Source of the DNA: Schizophyllum amplum
Lineage: Eukaryota > Basidiomycota > Agaricomycetes > Agaricales > Schizophyllaceae
Reading direction: 5' to 3'
Assembly: GCA_007026445.1 (NCBI GenBank)
Contig: VDMD01000259.1
Location: 1 to 20,506, forward strand
DNA length: 20,506 nt
The notes below the pieces were generated by a model. The model saw only the letters and a program-made list of their open reading frames with translations, did no database searches and was not told the DNA's origin. Shown here in pieces: positions 9,432 to 18,940 of the stretch (positions within the stretch are counted from its first letter, which is position 1; every line of letters begins with the position of its first letter). The position numbers and the translations under genes are program-made.

Positions 9432-11753
9432 ATGCAGTCCGTGAACTGCGCTCAGGACATACCTACAGATGAGAAGAGCCACAACAATGGCACAGCCCAT
9501 CCAGCGAACCGAACCACCTCATCGACGTGCAAGCCCGGCATTCCCGTTCCCTATCCCCGCGCGCCTTTGGCCAGTATCGGGATCCAAGTTCTTCCAAATA
9601 CCCTCAGCGTAGATGAATACTGCATCTCTGAGACGGAGGGCGCTTCTGTTGAAGTTGTCGGCTTCCTTCACGAACTATACCCCGAGGACATGTTTGCCGC
9701 TCGCCCAAACACCGTGGTGAACGCTATGCAAAAGAACCTCTTCGACATGCAAGCACGGAGATGGCGAGACTATCCCCCGTCAGATCCTTCCAGCCAACCG
9801 GAAGACGCAACGGTCGCATTCCTCAACGAGCTCACTCGATCCTCCTGGCGTGTGTACGCGGCGCTCAAGAAACAACTTCCGGATTTCGCCCGCCAGTGGG
9901 TTGTGACCAGCAGTACTCGGAATCTCCTGAATGGAGAGCCTTCACAGGTGCCCGGCATCGCGCTCGTATATGCAGGGCTGAAGTCGGTGCAATGGGCCGA
10001 CATCCTCTGCGACGTACAAATCGTCTCCAGCGTCGAGCAAATGCCGGAGGCCTTGCGCCGTCTCACCTGCGGTGCTGCCAACGTGTTCGCATCGCAAGGA
10101 GATCGCTTCTTCCATATCGGCATCGCTCTCGCGGGCGACTCTTTCCAGGTCGCTTACTTCGATCGAGCGGGACGCGTCCTGTCCGGTATACGCGACGTCA
10201 ATCTCAGCTGCGTTCTCTTTACGAAGGTCTTGATGGGTCTCACGATGCTCGACGCGTCGTACTGCGGCAAGGACACCTCGATCACGTCGCGCGGCGGCCA
10301 GTTCTTTGTGACCGTCGGTGGTCTGGAGTACAGGATCGTCGAGACTCTGTCCATCGTCAAGGAGATATGCGGACGAGGTACGGTATGCTGGCGCTGTCGC
10401 CGCTCGGACAGCGACAAAGACTACGTTATCAAGAACATCTGGGCAGATAAACGGCAACACCCTACCGAGGGCGACTTCCTCCGAATGGCATCCTCGATCG
10501 ACGGTATAGCGAACCTCGTTTGCGAGGAGCCAGTTCCGTGGCCCCACGACGAGCATCGGACGACAGCCTGGCTGCGCGACCTAGTGCAAAGCCCTGACTG
10601 TCCGGATGTTCTAGGCAGTGCCCCTCATCTGGAGCTTCGCCGTCTCGTGTTCGACCAGTATGGGAAGCCGCTCGAGGAGTTCGCTACTAAGGACGAGCTC
10701 ATACTCGCCCTCCGGGACGCTGTCGAAGGTGCGTTTGCTGAATTACAAATTACGATGATGGCGCTGACTCGACTCGTAGCGCACGAGCAGCTTTACGCCA
10801 CGAAAGACGTCCTCCACTGTGATATCAGCGATAACAACATCCTACTACGCGAAGTGCCCGGATCGTCGCGCCGTCGGGGGCTGTTGATCGATTTGGACTC
10901 CGCCGTCGTAGCCAAGCTAGATGGAGAGTATAAGCGAGCACCCACGGGCCGTACGGCGGTAAGTCTAATATGACATGGACAATCGTACTACGGCTGACGA
11001 GTGCGCGCTCAGGGGACGTTGCCTTTTACCGCCTGCGCTATTCTTCTCACTCCAGACACCGTTGCGCATTCGCTGTGGCACGACTTGGAGTCCATTCTCT
11101 ACGTGCTCATGTTCGTCTGCGCGAGCTACGCCGGACCGTCCAACACTCCACGGACCGACGTCGACGTGCGCTCACTGAAGATAGGACGCTGGCTCGATGG
11201 CAATGTGGACCACAAGACGATAGTCATGTACCAATACGACGACGATGAATTCCGCGAGTTCCTGGATCAGAACTTCCACCCGTACTTCGATGACCTCAAG
11301 GAGCTAGTGCTTGACTTGCGAACAGCCATCGCCCGCACTAAATTTGCAACTCATCGCGTCTTCCTTGATATCTTCGACCGCCATATCCGACGAAGACAAT
11401 CATCCGACGAACACCCGGCCCCGTCCGCTAGCCAATGTGCCGCTTCCTGCCCCTCTGGCAAGGAGGACGACAGCGAGGAACAAGACGCGCCCGAGCGATC
11501 TGCGGCCGATCTTTCACAGGACGACGGGACCGTCATGCCGCCACCGCCTACGCCGCGCGAGAAAGTGTCTTCATCGTCGTCGCACGCCAGCGATGACTCA
11601 GAGGTCACTCTTGTCGAACCGCGCCGCCCTTACCAGGCGACGAAGGAGACGTGCCCTGTAATTGCTCGGAGCTCGCCGTCGCCGAAGCGTAAAGCTGTTG
11701 GGGAGCAAACAACGCACTCGCCCAAGCGGCAGAAGGTGGACCATGTCGATTAG
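9432..11753 (+). CDS. FunK1 fungal-type protein kinase, intact (738 aa)
   Basis: Exons are 9432-10728, 10780-10958 and 11013-11753 (2217 nt with stop), with introns of 51 bp (phase 1) and 54 bp (phase 0). The order of motifs is: N-terminal helix SETEGASVEVVGF, RQWVVTSSTRN, QWADILCDVQIV, CGAANVFASQGDRFFHIGIA, the VIKNIW lysine motif with TEGDFLRMA as the likely helix-C Glu, catalytic loop HCDISDNN, LIDLDSA in the DFG position, LWHDLESILYVLM, and the kinase tail FLDQNFHPYFDDLKE. The last 130 residues are acidic and Ser-rich with SEVTLVEP. They end in two basic clusters (SPKRKA and SPKRQKVDHVD), which resemble a bipartite nuclear localisation signal. FunK1 kinases are an agaricomycete-expanded family; their substrates are mostly unknown. 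This is the only fully clean copy in the window and serves as the reference for the broken ones. Confidence 0.9.
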
Positions 11754-11785
11754 GCCTGGCGTCCTCTGTTCCCAGGCCTGGCGTC
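11752..11785 (+). repeat. short direct repeat at the end of the FunK1 gene
   Basis: The 12-mer aggcctggcgtc occurs at 11752-11763, overlapping the stop codon TAG, and again at 11774-11785. It is probably a local slippage duplication in the 3' flank. Confidence 0.6.
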
Positions 11786-12357
11786 TGGGTGGAGAAGAGG
11801 AACGAAGAGCCATACGATCGACGAGCACTGTCCCATTACGTACTCCATGCCGGCGGAACTCGCGATTCATGTATCGTCGTTGCTGAGGTCAACGCACTGT
11901 CGGGTCTTGCGAAGCAGCTTGAGCTGGCAAGGCATGTACACGGGCGCCATACTGCGCGTCCGTTGAGGGAAGGAGAAGGATTGATGAGGAGACGGCGGGA
12001 CGTGGCGCCGCGGGAAACAGAGAATCGGTGAATATACCACTTATGTATGTCGATGGGCAAGTTCAAATCACTTCCATTTTCATGTACTGTAATAATTTTC
12101 GCGAGCCTCTACTGGGTTCAGAATCGAGTTACTGTCGTTCTGCACGAGCGTGTACGCCATGGATTGTCATTGGTCACGTGCAGGGCGTCGTCGCTACCTA
12201 CAGTAACACAGTACACTGTACAGTTGTTGCACGTCGGTGCCTCGCGCGTCAAGTTGGTGGCTCACACGCTCAACCCGTCATCGCGCAAGATGGACCATCT
12301 GGTATTCCCAAAGTAGATGCCATTATGGTTAGAAATACGATGAAGCTGTACATACTA

Positions 12358-12644
12358 ACCTACCTATTAAGCAAGCGCAAACTGACCGGTCGACATGCTC
12401 ATTCTGTAATCAGGGCACTCGTGAAGGCGACATCGAGCGTGCACAGGTTAGCGACGCCTACCTACCATCAGTGGCGCCAAGCTTCAGCAAGAGATGTTGA
12501 ACTTCTGCGCCAGCGTCTAATCTCTGACGACCTGCGTGATTATCATGTGCTTTAAGCCGGCCTCAAAATGCATCCGGAAAGCACCCATCGGCACGTCCCT
12601 CCGCATGAGGCTGACGGGCGAGCAGAATCGTGATTAGACATGCT
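12358..12644. repeat. diverged dispersed repeat, copy B (pair of 1808-2050)
   Basis: The blocks at 12358-12392 and 12616-12644 match copy A in order and orientation at roughly 85% by eye. The stretch between the blocks is about 50 bp longer than in copy A and poorly conserved. No coding potential is evident in this copy. Confidence 0.5.
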
Positions 12645-13322
12645 GCCAAGAAATCAATGAGGCTACGCGTGAGCAAGAGATGTGCTGACGTACATACCCT
12701 CATTGCTTTCACGGAGATGTAAAAGGCGCGCTATACTGTCGTCTGAGGACCATGATGGAGGTAGCAGCATAAACACTGTCATGTGAGCCTGACGACGTGG
12801 ACGGCCTCTTCCCCTCGTTGAGCGCGTCACGTCGATAAACAACGCTGGTGCAGGAGGTTGATCTTATTGCACGTGGATCTGAGCCTGGCGCCATTGGGAA
12901 TGTATGTCGTCGCAGTTGCTCTTCGTGCTGTCCGCGCAATGTCGACACTGGCGTCAATCCTACCTCCACCGCGCAAGCCCTTTAGCGTCCATGGTACGAT
13001 CGCCGACAGCGCCTGCATCCGGGAGCATGAGCATGCGAGGAATATTGAGTAGATGAAGGGCATGAGCAGGGGAGATGAGATGAGGCGTGACGAAGGGGTC
13101 ATCAGAACGATCGAGCAAAGTGGTGAAAGCATGCCGGAAGAGAGGTCTGGATACAAGTGAACAGCAGTTATGAAAGGGGAGGGTTGCGGGGGACCGTGAG
13201 GATGATGAGAGGTACGAGGCGAAGACGCGACAGAAAGATGCAGGCCATATTCGGCTTCCCGCCCTTCGATGGTCGCTCTGCAATGCCCTCACAAAGTGGA
13301 CAATCACTCACGTTAACTCCTC

Positions 13323-13420
13323 TTACTTCGTCCGGTGCGGTAGGTGCAGAACGTGGTTGCCGAGCTCGATGCCGGAGCGCAGGTATGCACCGATCATCTT
13401 CGCGATAGAGGTGGTGCGGT
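13323..13420 (-). other. possible terminal exon fragment, unknown protein
   Basis: On the minus strand a ccccacag acceptor precedes an open frame reading TTSIAKMIGAYLRSGIELGN and then HVLHLPHRTK before a TAA. The composition is protein-like and unlike its surroundings. No partner exon in a matching phase was found upstream, so this may be a stranded gene fragment. The family is not recognised. Confidence 0.2.
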
Positions 13421-13975
13421 CTGTGGGGAGCGGTTAGGTTCTGGGCGGTGTCATGCGACTGGGCGGAGGGAGGGATGGAAGCAGAGCGAGGGATGCTAAG
13501 CAGGCACGATGGTAAGAGAGGAAGAAGGCGCGGGTAGAGTAGATGCGCCCGCGCGAGAAGGATGAGGGGAAAGCGCGTGGACGTACTGGACAACGTAAAA
13601 GGGGATGAGCAAATTGTGAAGAAACAGGCCGCCGATATGCTTGGCGAGACAGGGAGAGTGAGGGGAGTGGATCGAACGAGGAGAGGGCGACGAGACGTGC
13701 CGCCATCTCCAGCCCAAACAGCCCGTTTGTCTGTCTCGTCCAGCCCAGCCTAACCTCATTGCCTGTCCGCGCCACCGCGACCCAGCGAGACCAGATACCC
13801 GTCAGCGCAAGTAAAAGCCTCGTCGAGACCTCGCCAGCCACACACGCACGGGTATCAGCCAAAACTCACCAGGAAACTTCATCAGCTCGACTTTCACGTC
13901 CTTTCCCCCGCGAGCTGCTCTGTCAACACCGTCGCCTGCGTCAACTGATCCGAGCGGTCGTGACCCTCGATAACG

Positions 13976-14271
13976 ATGGATATGCCGCGGGTAGGCGCGG
14001 TGCTTCGAGCGGTATTGCTGGAGCCGTGAGATATCTCTCAGGACGATGTCTGTTGCTGTCGATAAGGCGTTGCTAATGAGGTTATCTTGCTGTCTGTAGG
14101 TGTTCCTATGCCTGGCGTCGACAAGGCGAGCCTCAGGAACCGACGCAGAAATGTTACATGATGAGCGGAGGGAACAAAGACTCAGATCCAGAATCTGTCG
14201 CGTTGCGTAACGTCACGCGACGCGTTCGTGACGCTGGAGCCACAACCGGCGCACACACCGAATTTTGCTGA
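13976..14271 (+). CDS. possible small two-exon ORF, 73 aa, unknown
   Basis: ATG at 13976 opens a 50-nt exon (MDMPRVGAVLRAVLLEP). The intron at 14026-14099 (74 bp) has a gtgaga donor, a clear gctaatg branch site and a ctgtag acceptor. Exon 2 stays open for 57 codons to a TGA at 14269-14271. The total of 222 nt is divisible by three. The sequence is polar and basic, without a recognised domain. The intron signals look good but the ORF is short, so expression evidence would be needed. Confidence 0.22.
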
Positions 14272-14589
14272 GAGACATATATGCAGTTATTATACACAGA
14301 TCAAATCCACACGCTCTCTCGAACCGCCTGCACTCTAGAGAATGACAGGCGGGCCACTCTACCTGGCGAGTGCCCCTCCCGTAATCCTCCGCTCCCCGGC
14401 CGCGGTGCTCTCGAGCTGGCGTGATCTGCGAGTCCGAGCTCATCTGCGCTGCTTCGGCTTTCCGAGCGCCTGTGGCAGCGGTGACAGGAGATCGTATCGG
14501 CTCGGCATGCATACGTCGGTGGATGCATGATTACAATTCGCGCGCCGCACTGCGCGAGCCCGTCTTCCTCCTCGCCCACAGCAGTACGG

Positions 14590-15613
14590 TTAGTCCATAT
14601 GAGCCATTTTGCGCCGCTTGGACGGGCGAGTCATGCGCCCCGTGTCGGGACTGCGTTCCCAGACGACGAAGCTCTCGACATGGATGTCTTCCTTTGCCGC
14701 CTGATTAGAGTAGAGCTGTTCGACCAGGGTGCGGTCGGAGTTGTCGCTCGTATCAGACGAGCCGTCGGCGCGCTCGCCGTGGAACGGTATAGCTATCGTA
14801 TCGTCCTTGAGAAAGTCGGCCACAACGTGGTCGTTCTCGTCGCGCTTCCTCTTCGCCCCTGCTCGAGCGTGTGGCCGACAGAAGAGGTACCCCCGTCCGT
14901 CCTCGGATGCGTCGCCGTTACGTCCTCGCCCGCAGATTGACGAGCCCGAAGATGTCGATCGAATACGTCGAGCACAGCGCTGTGAGTGGGATACTCGTCC
15001 CAGGTACGCATAATGAGCGTACGCAGCTCGCCCACGAAGTCCTTCAGATCGTCGAAGTACGGGTGGAAACCTCGTCCTGGAACTTGCGGAACTCCTGGTC
15101 ATTATAACTGCACATGATCACGAACTTCGTGAGGCCATCTCCGGTCAGCCACGGACCTAGCGCCGAGGCGCGCAGATCGAAGCTTTGCGGGCGTGTTCGG
15201 CCAGCGTAGCTCGCGCAGATGAAGATGAGGACATAAAGGAATGACTCTAGGTCATGCCACGGCGCGTGTGCCGCACGGAATCGAAGATATCGCAAGCCAT
15301 GAAAGGAAGGGTACCCTAAGTATACACTTGTCAGTCAGATTGAGCTACCATAGGAAATTGTCGACGTACTGCACTGCGCCTAGCGGTCCCACCTTGAACC
15401 CTTCCTGAAGCTCGACTGCAGCTGCGCAGTCCAGATCAATAAGAATGCCCCGACGGCGCGACCCCCGCTGGCTCGTGTAACAGTATGTTGTTGTCGCTGA
15501 TATCGCAATGAAGGACGTCTTCGTTCTCATAAAGACACTCATGAGCTGCGAGTAATCAGTACAAAATCAATAGCTATGTGAGGCTCGCTCACCATGGATC
15601 GCGTCTCGATCGC
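14590..15613 (-). pseudogene. 5'-truncated FunK1 kinase copy (catalytic lobe and tail)
   Basis: The copy begins only about 20 nt before the first family intron (RDAIH, intron 15546-15592). It continues with catalytic loop HCDISDNN, ILIDLDCA, a second intron (15316-15374), GTLPFMACDI, WHDLESFLYVLIFICASYAG, the tail helix (HSAVLDVFDRH), a SDRTLVE motif and a basic end (PSKRRKMAHMD). The frame breaks at least four times. There is an extra G in a G5 run (+ strand C5, 15462-15466), a shift near 15280, a missing T (15067-15069) and a switch in the tail linker. The whole N-terminal half, including the ATP-binding lysine, is absent. It lies directly behind the stop of the upstream paralogue, so it looks like a partial tandem duplicate. 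Two intron positions are kept, so the copy arose at DNA level. Confidence 0.85.
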
Positions 15614-15633
15614 CTGAAGAGCGATAGATGCGC

Positions 15634-17886
15634 TCATTCAGCATGGTCGACCTTCTTGCGCTTCGACAAGCGGGGCGACCTCTCCATGCTCGCCTTCCGC
15701 TTACTCGCGGATGAATTGGCGTACTCCTTCGTCTTCGCCCCTTCTCCTCAGACGTATGGCACGGCTCGACAAAGGTGCCCTCCGAGTCATCGCTGCTGCG
15801 AGGGTGAAACGAAGATGCGCTTTTTGTGTGGTTTGCGTGGAATGAGGCGCTTGATGCTGCATCGTCTGCCGCAGGGAAAGTGCCTCTTTCCCGCTTCTGT
15901 CGTTCCTCGGCGCCTGCTGCACTCGGCGACAGTAGCGAGCTCGCGTGCGCCCTGCTCCAATCCGATGCACGCTCGCGCTCAGACCGCAGAGGCTGGATAT
16001 GCCGATCGAGAACATCGAGCACGTCGTGGTGCGTCACCTTCCTGTCCCAATTGCGCAAGATTACCGTCCGAAGCTCGCATACGAGATCCTTCAGGTCGTC
16101 GAAGTACGGGTCGAAGACGTTGTCCAGGAACGTCCGGAACTGGGTGTCCTCGTACTCGTACATGATGAGGGCCTTCCGGTCGCCGTCTCCCGTCATCCAA
16201 GCGCTCATTGGCGAGTCGCGCAGATCGAAATTCTTGCGAGGCGTATCAGAGGGACCGGAGTAAGTCGCGCATATGATCATCAAGACGTAGAGGAAGGACT
16301 CCAGATCATGCCACGGGCCATGCGCGACGCGGTCGGAATATTGAACAATGTCGCACGCCATATAAGGCAGAGTACCCTAGGCAAGTTTGTCAGCGCGGAA
16401 GCTCGAACTACCAGCGGGTACGTACCGCTCTGCGTCCTATTGGACCAACTTTGTGCTCTCCCTTGACAATGATGGCACAGTCGAGGTCTATGAGAAGCCC
16501 TCGCCGTAGCGGCGACCCCGGCTGGTCATGCATCATGACGTTGTTGTCGCTGATGTCGCAATGTAACACGTTCTTCCAATCATAGAGATCCCAATGGGCT
16601 ACCAGATCCATTAGTACACATTCCGAAAGATCGCGTGTCAGGCTCACCTTTAATCGAGTCGCGCAGAACAGATAGAAGCTCTTCCTTCGAAGAGAAATGC
16701 TTCAGCGATTGAGCATACGGCTTGAGTACGAGGCGGCGGAGTTCAAGTTGCGGGATTAGGCTCAGGAGAGCACACCGCTCGGACGACTGCTTCAATATGT
16801 CACGCAACGTCGTCGTCGCATAAGGCGACCCGTCAGGTCGAAGCACCGATTCCTCGCAGACCAATGATGCTACGCCATTGATTCTGCGTGCCATTTCGAG
16901 GAGCTCGCCCTCCGTCGTGCGTCGCTCCTTGTCGGCCCATACGTTTTTGACAACGAAGTCCTGGTCGTTTTCCGGTAGGCGGCACCGCCAGCAGGTAGTT
17001 CGTCCACCGATATCCCTGTTGATGGACAGCGTCTCGACGATTTCGTACTCCAAGTTACCGATGGTCACGAAGCGCCGACCGTCGCGAGAGACAATCGTCG
17101 GGTCTTTCCCGCCATAGACTTCGTCGAGGAGCGTGAGTCCATCACGATGCGGACGAGGATGACCGGATTGTCGTGGATATTGTATGGGGTAGACGTGACA
17201 AGCCCCGCGCGGTCATAGCAAGCAAGCTGGATGACGTCGCCTGCTATTGCGAGACCCACGTGGAAGAGTCGGTCCTGTTGAGTTGCAAAAACGTTCGCGG
17301 CGCCGCTGGACAAGCGCCGAAGGGCTAGCGGCAAGAGCTCCGGCCCGGTCACGATCTGCACATCGCAAAGTACATCCGCCCACTGCACCTCTTCCAGGCC
17401 TGCTTCAACAAGCGCGATGCCGGTCACTTGGCCAGAGGGGCCGTCCAGAGATGTTCGCGTGCTCTCAGTGACGATCCACTGGCGCGGAGTAGTGGGGATT
17501 GGACATTTCATAGTAAGATGGCCAAGCGAGCAGCAGCGAGTGACTTTATTGAGAAACTTGCCGAAAGCGCGATATTGGCGGTCCGAGTCGGCATAGAGAG
17601 AGGGCGAGGAATAGCCGATCCACTTGCCCTCTTCCACGCTGTACAAGGGAATCCTGGCGAGACCTCCGCCGATGACACTAGGAGGTGCAGGAAAGACGCT
17701 GTTGGGGTACATTGTGGTGATCATGCCACAGATTTGAACAGAAGCTTCCTCGAGGTCGGCAGCCGCGTCGTTCTCCAAAAACGCGTGCAATTCAAGCACA
17801 CAGATGTGTGAGCGCTCGGGGAGCTTCGAGTAAGGGTAAGGGCGGGCGGAAGTCGCTGGTGGTTTGCCGACCGCTGACTTGTTCAT
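15634..17886 (-). pseudogene. FunK1 kinase, near-complete, with two single-base frameshifts
   Basis: ATG at 17886. Exons are 17886-16648, 16598-16426 and 16376-15634, with 49-bp introns at the same sites and phases as in the intact copy. All family blocks are present: LEEASVQICGM, PRQWIV, SSGAANVFATQQDRLFHVGL, VVKNVW, HCDISDNN, LIDLDCA, WHDLESFLYVLM, NVFDPYFDDLKD, SEGTFVEP, and a basic end (SKRKKVDHAE). Frame is lost twice. One G is missing at a GG (+ strand CC, 17139-17140), and one G is extra in a G4 run (+ strand 15738-15741). Correcting both gives exact codon arithmetic across both introns. Only two lesions in otherwise well-kept coding sequence means this could be a functional gene with sequencing errors or a very young pseudogene. 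Confidence 0.8.
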
Positions 17887-18095
17887 CGGAGATGGTACAG
17901 GGCTGCCTTCAAACGCCTTGGTTTTTGTGTGAAGAGATTGCCGACGGAATTAAGAGTGTAAAGTTGGCGGTTCAGTGACCCCGGAGTATGTCCAAGTGGA
18001 TGCTTGGAGAACAAGGTTATGAACGGAGAATCAGATGAGAGTTGAACGAGAGCCACGGCCCACGAGCCACGGCCGATGACGCAATTTGCCGATTA

Positions 18096-18101
18096 CACGT
18101 G
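18096..18101. promoter_or_regulatory. CACGTG site upstream of the 17886 FunK1 copy
   Basis: The palindromic CACGTG begins 210 bp from the minus-strand ATG at 17886. The distance equals that at two other FunK1 starts. The surrounding sequence is not similar between the three promoters by eye. Confidence 0.3.
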
Positions 18102-18349
18102 ATTTGCACGCCGCGTCGCGACTCGGCAAGGCGCGGCGCGTCACGCCGTCACAGATTGACTTGCAGGTTGACCACCATCGTCTACGCCATTCATTTGCGC
18201 TCGGGCTCTTAAATTTCTCTCTCAAACGTCTATCAGTATTATACATTGCACGCAACATGTGAGCTTTTCGCTTTCGTTCACGCGCAAAACTTGCAAAATC
18301 ATCCTAATTGAACTTCGAGATCCTGCGAGGGAGCTCGCACTACCTTTCA

Positions 18350-18535
18350 CCGACCCTCCCGTCGGGTGCGCGGCGCAACTTGGGCCCGACGTGCCACGCG
18401 AATGTTCGAGCGGCGGCGGCGCAGTCGTCAAGGCATGCTGGAGCCATTCGTTGGGCGGCAGCTCAGTTGCAGATCCCGGATGGGCGTCTCTACGATGACT
18501 TTGGGGCATCAACAAAAGCGACGCACGGGACTGTT
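18350..18535 (+). pseudogene. possible fragment of a different protein kinase (activation segment)
   Basis: The open frame contains GAIRWAAAQLQIPDG followed by YDDFGASTKATHGT. This recalls the activation-segment end of agaricomycete Ser/Thr or Tyr-like kinases, where G-x-I-R-W-x-A-P-E-L is followed by a variable loop and T-x-x-SDVY. Here the APE triplet reads AAQ and the expected DVY-F-G block does not follow. If the match is right it is a short non-functional remnant, unrelated to FunK1. Without a profile search this stays tentative. Confidence 0.3.
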
Positions 18536-18582
18536 AGGCGGTGCGGTCTACCTTCATCCGCGTGAGGCGTCCCGTATCAGAG

Positions 18583-18925
18583 CTACGCTCCTACACAACG
18601 AAGTTTTATGGTATCAGCGGCCGTCTTCGCTTTCTTCACAGGGTGCCCATGCGCCACCAAGGTGCGCTCCGAGCCGTCGTTGTATTCCGACGGCGCTGCC
18701 GCCTTGTTCCGCGTTCGTGACGCCCGCGTCTTCGCCCCCTTGGGCGCCTGCGGCTGAACACCACCCCTCTTCCACTTCGGACGGCCCAGACCCTTGTCAC
18801 CATCTATGGAGGGTGACCCGTCGGTCTTTACCAGCGTATTCGGACCGTCGCTATGCGCGGACTGCCTCGTTCGGATGTGGCGGTCGAATATGGCAAGAAC
18901 ATCGGCGTGGGATGCCATTTGCAGC
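18583..18925 (-). pseudogene. FunK1 C-terminal fragment
   Basis: Read on the minus strand, similarity starts at SHADVLAIFDRHIRTRQS, the last helix of the FunK1 kinase tail. It continues through a basic linker to SERTLVAHGHPVKKAKT and a stop at 18583-18585. The SERTLV block matches the TLVE tail motif of the other copies. Everything upstream of the helix is missing. In the codons just before it the sequence changes into the opposite-strand UBC6-like exon, so the fragment ends at a rearrangement junction around 18917-18945. The apparent ATG at 19014 lies inside the foreign sequence and is not a real start. Confidence 0.7.
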
Positions 18926-18940
18926 TCTTCCGTCTCTGGG

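Larger units (their letters stand above)
11754..14589. other. long intergenic stretch between the two FunK1 groups
   Basis: No recognisable protein family is present. It holds repeat copy B (12358-12644), a lone CACGTG at 12175-12180, a purine-rich tract at about 13440-13580 (CT-rich on the minus strand), a candidate minus-strand exon (13323-13420) and a candidate two-exon small ORF (13976-14271). Minus-strand frames of about 140 codons at 13168-13593 and 13434-13862 follow the CT-rich composition (Ser/Pro/Leu/Arg) and are not convincing. Confidence 0.4.

Noticed and set aside
9024..9444. Upstream frames of 112-133 codons before the FunK1 start
   Set aside because: They lie in the divergent promoter and leader, carry no motif, and do not connect in frame through the 9371-9425 intron to the kinase.
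9942..10556. 204-codon minus-strand frame inside the FunK1 gene
   Set aside because: Exactly antisense to conserved kinase codons; a shadow of the plus-strand gene.
13496..13759. Hydrophobic minus-strand peptide (HIGGLFLHNLLIPFYVVQ) as the exon before 13420
   Set aside because: The gtacgt donor after it is in a phase that does not join the 13420-13323 frame, so a two-exon gene could not be supported.
15578..16165. 195-codon plus-strand frame
   Set aside because: Antisense to the third exon of the FunK1 copy on the minus strand.
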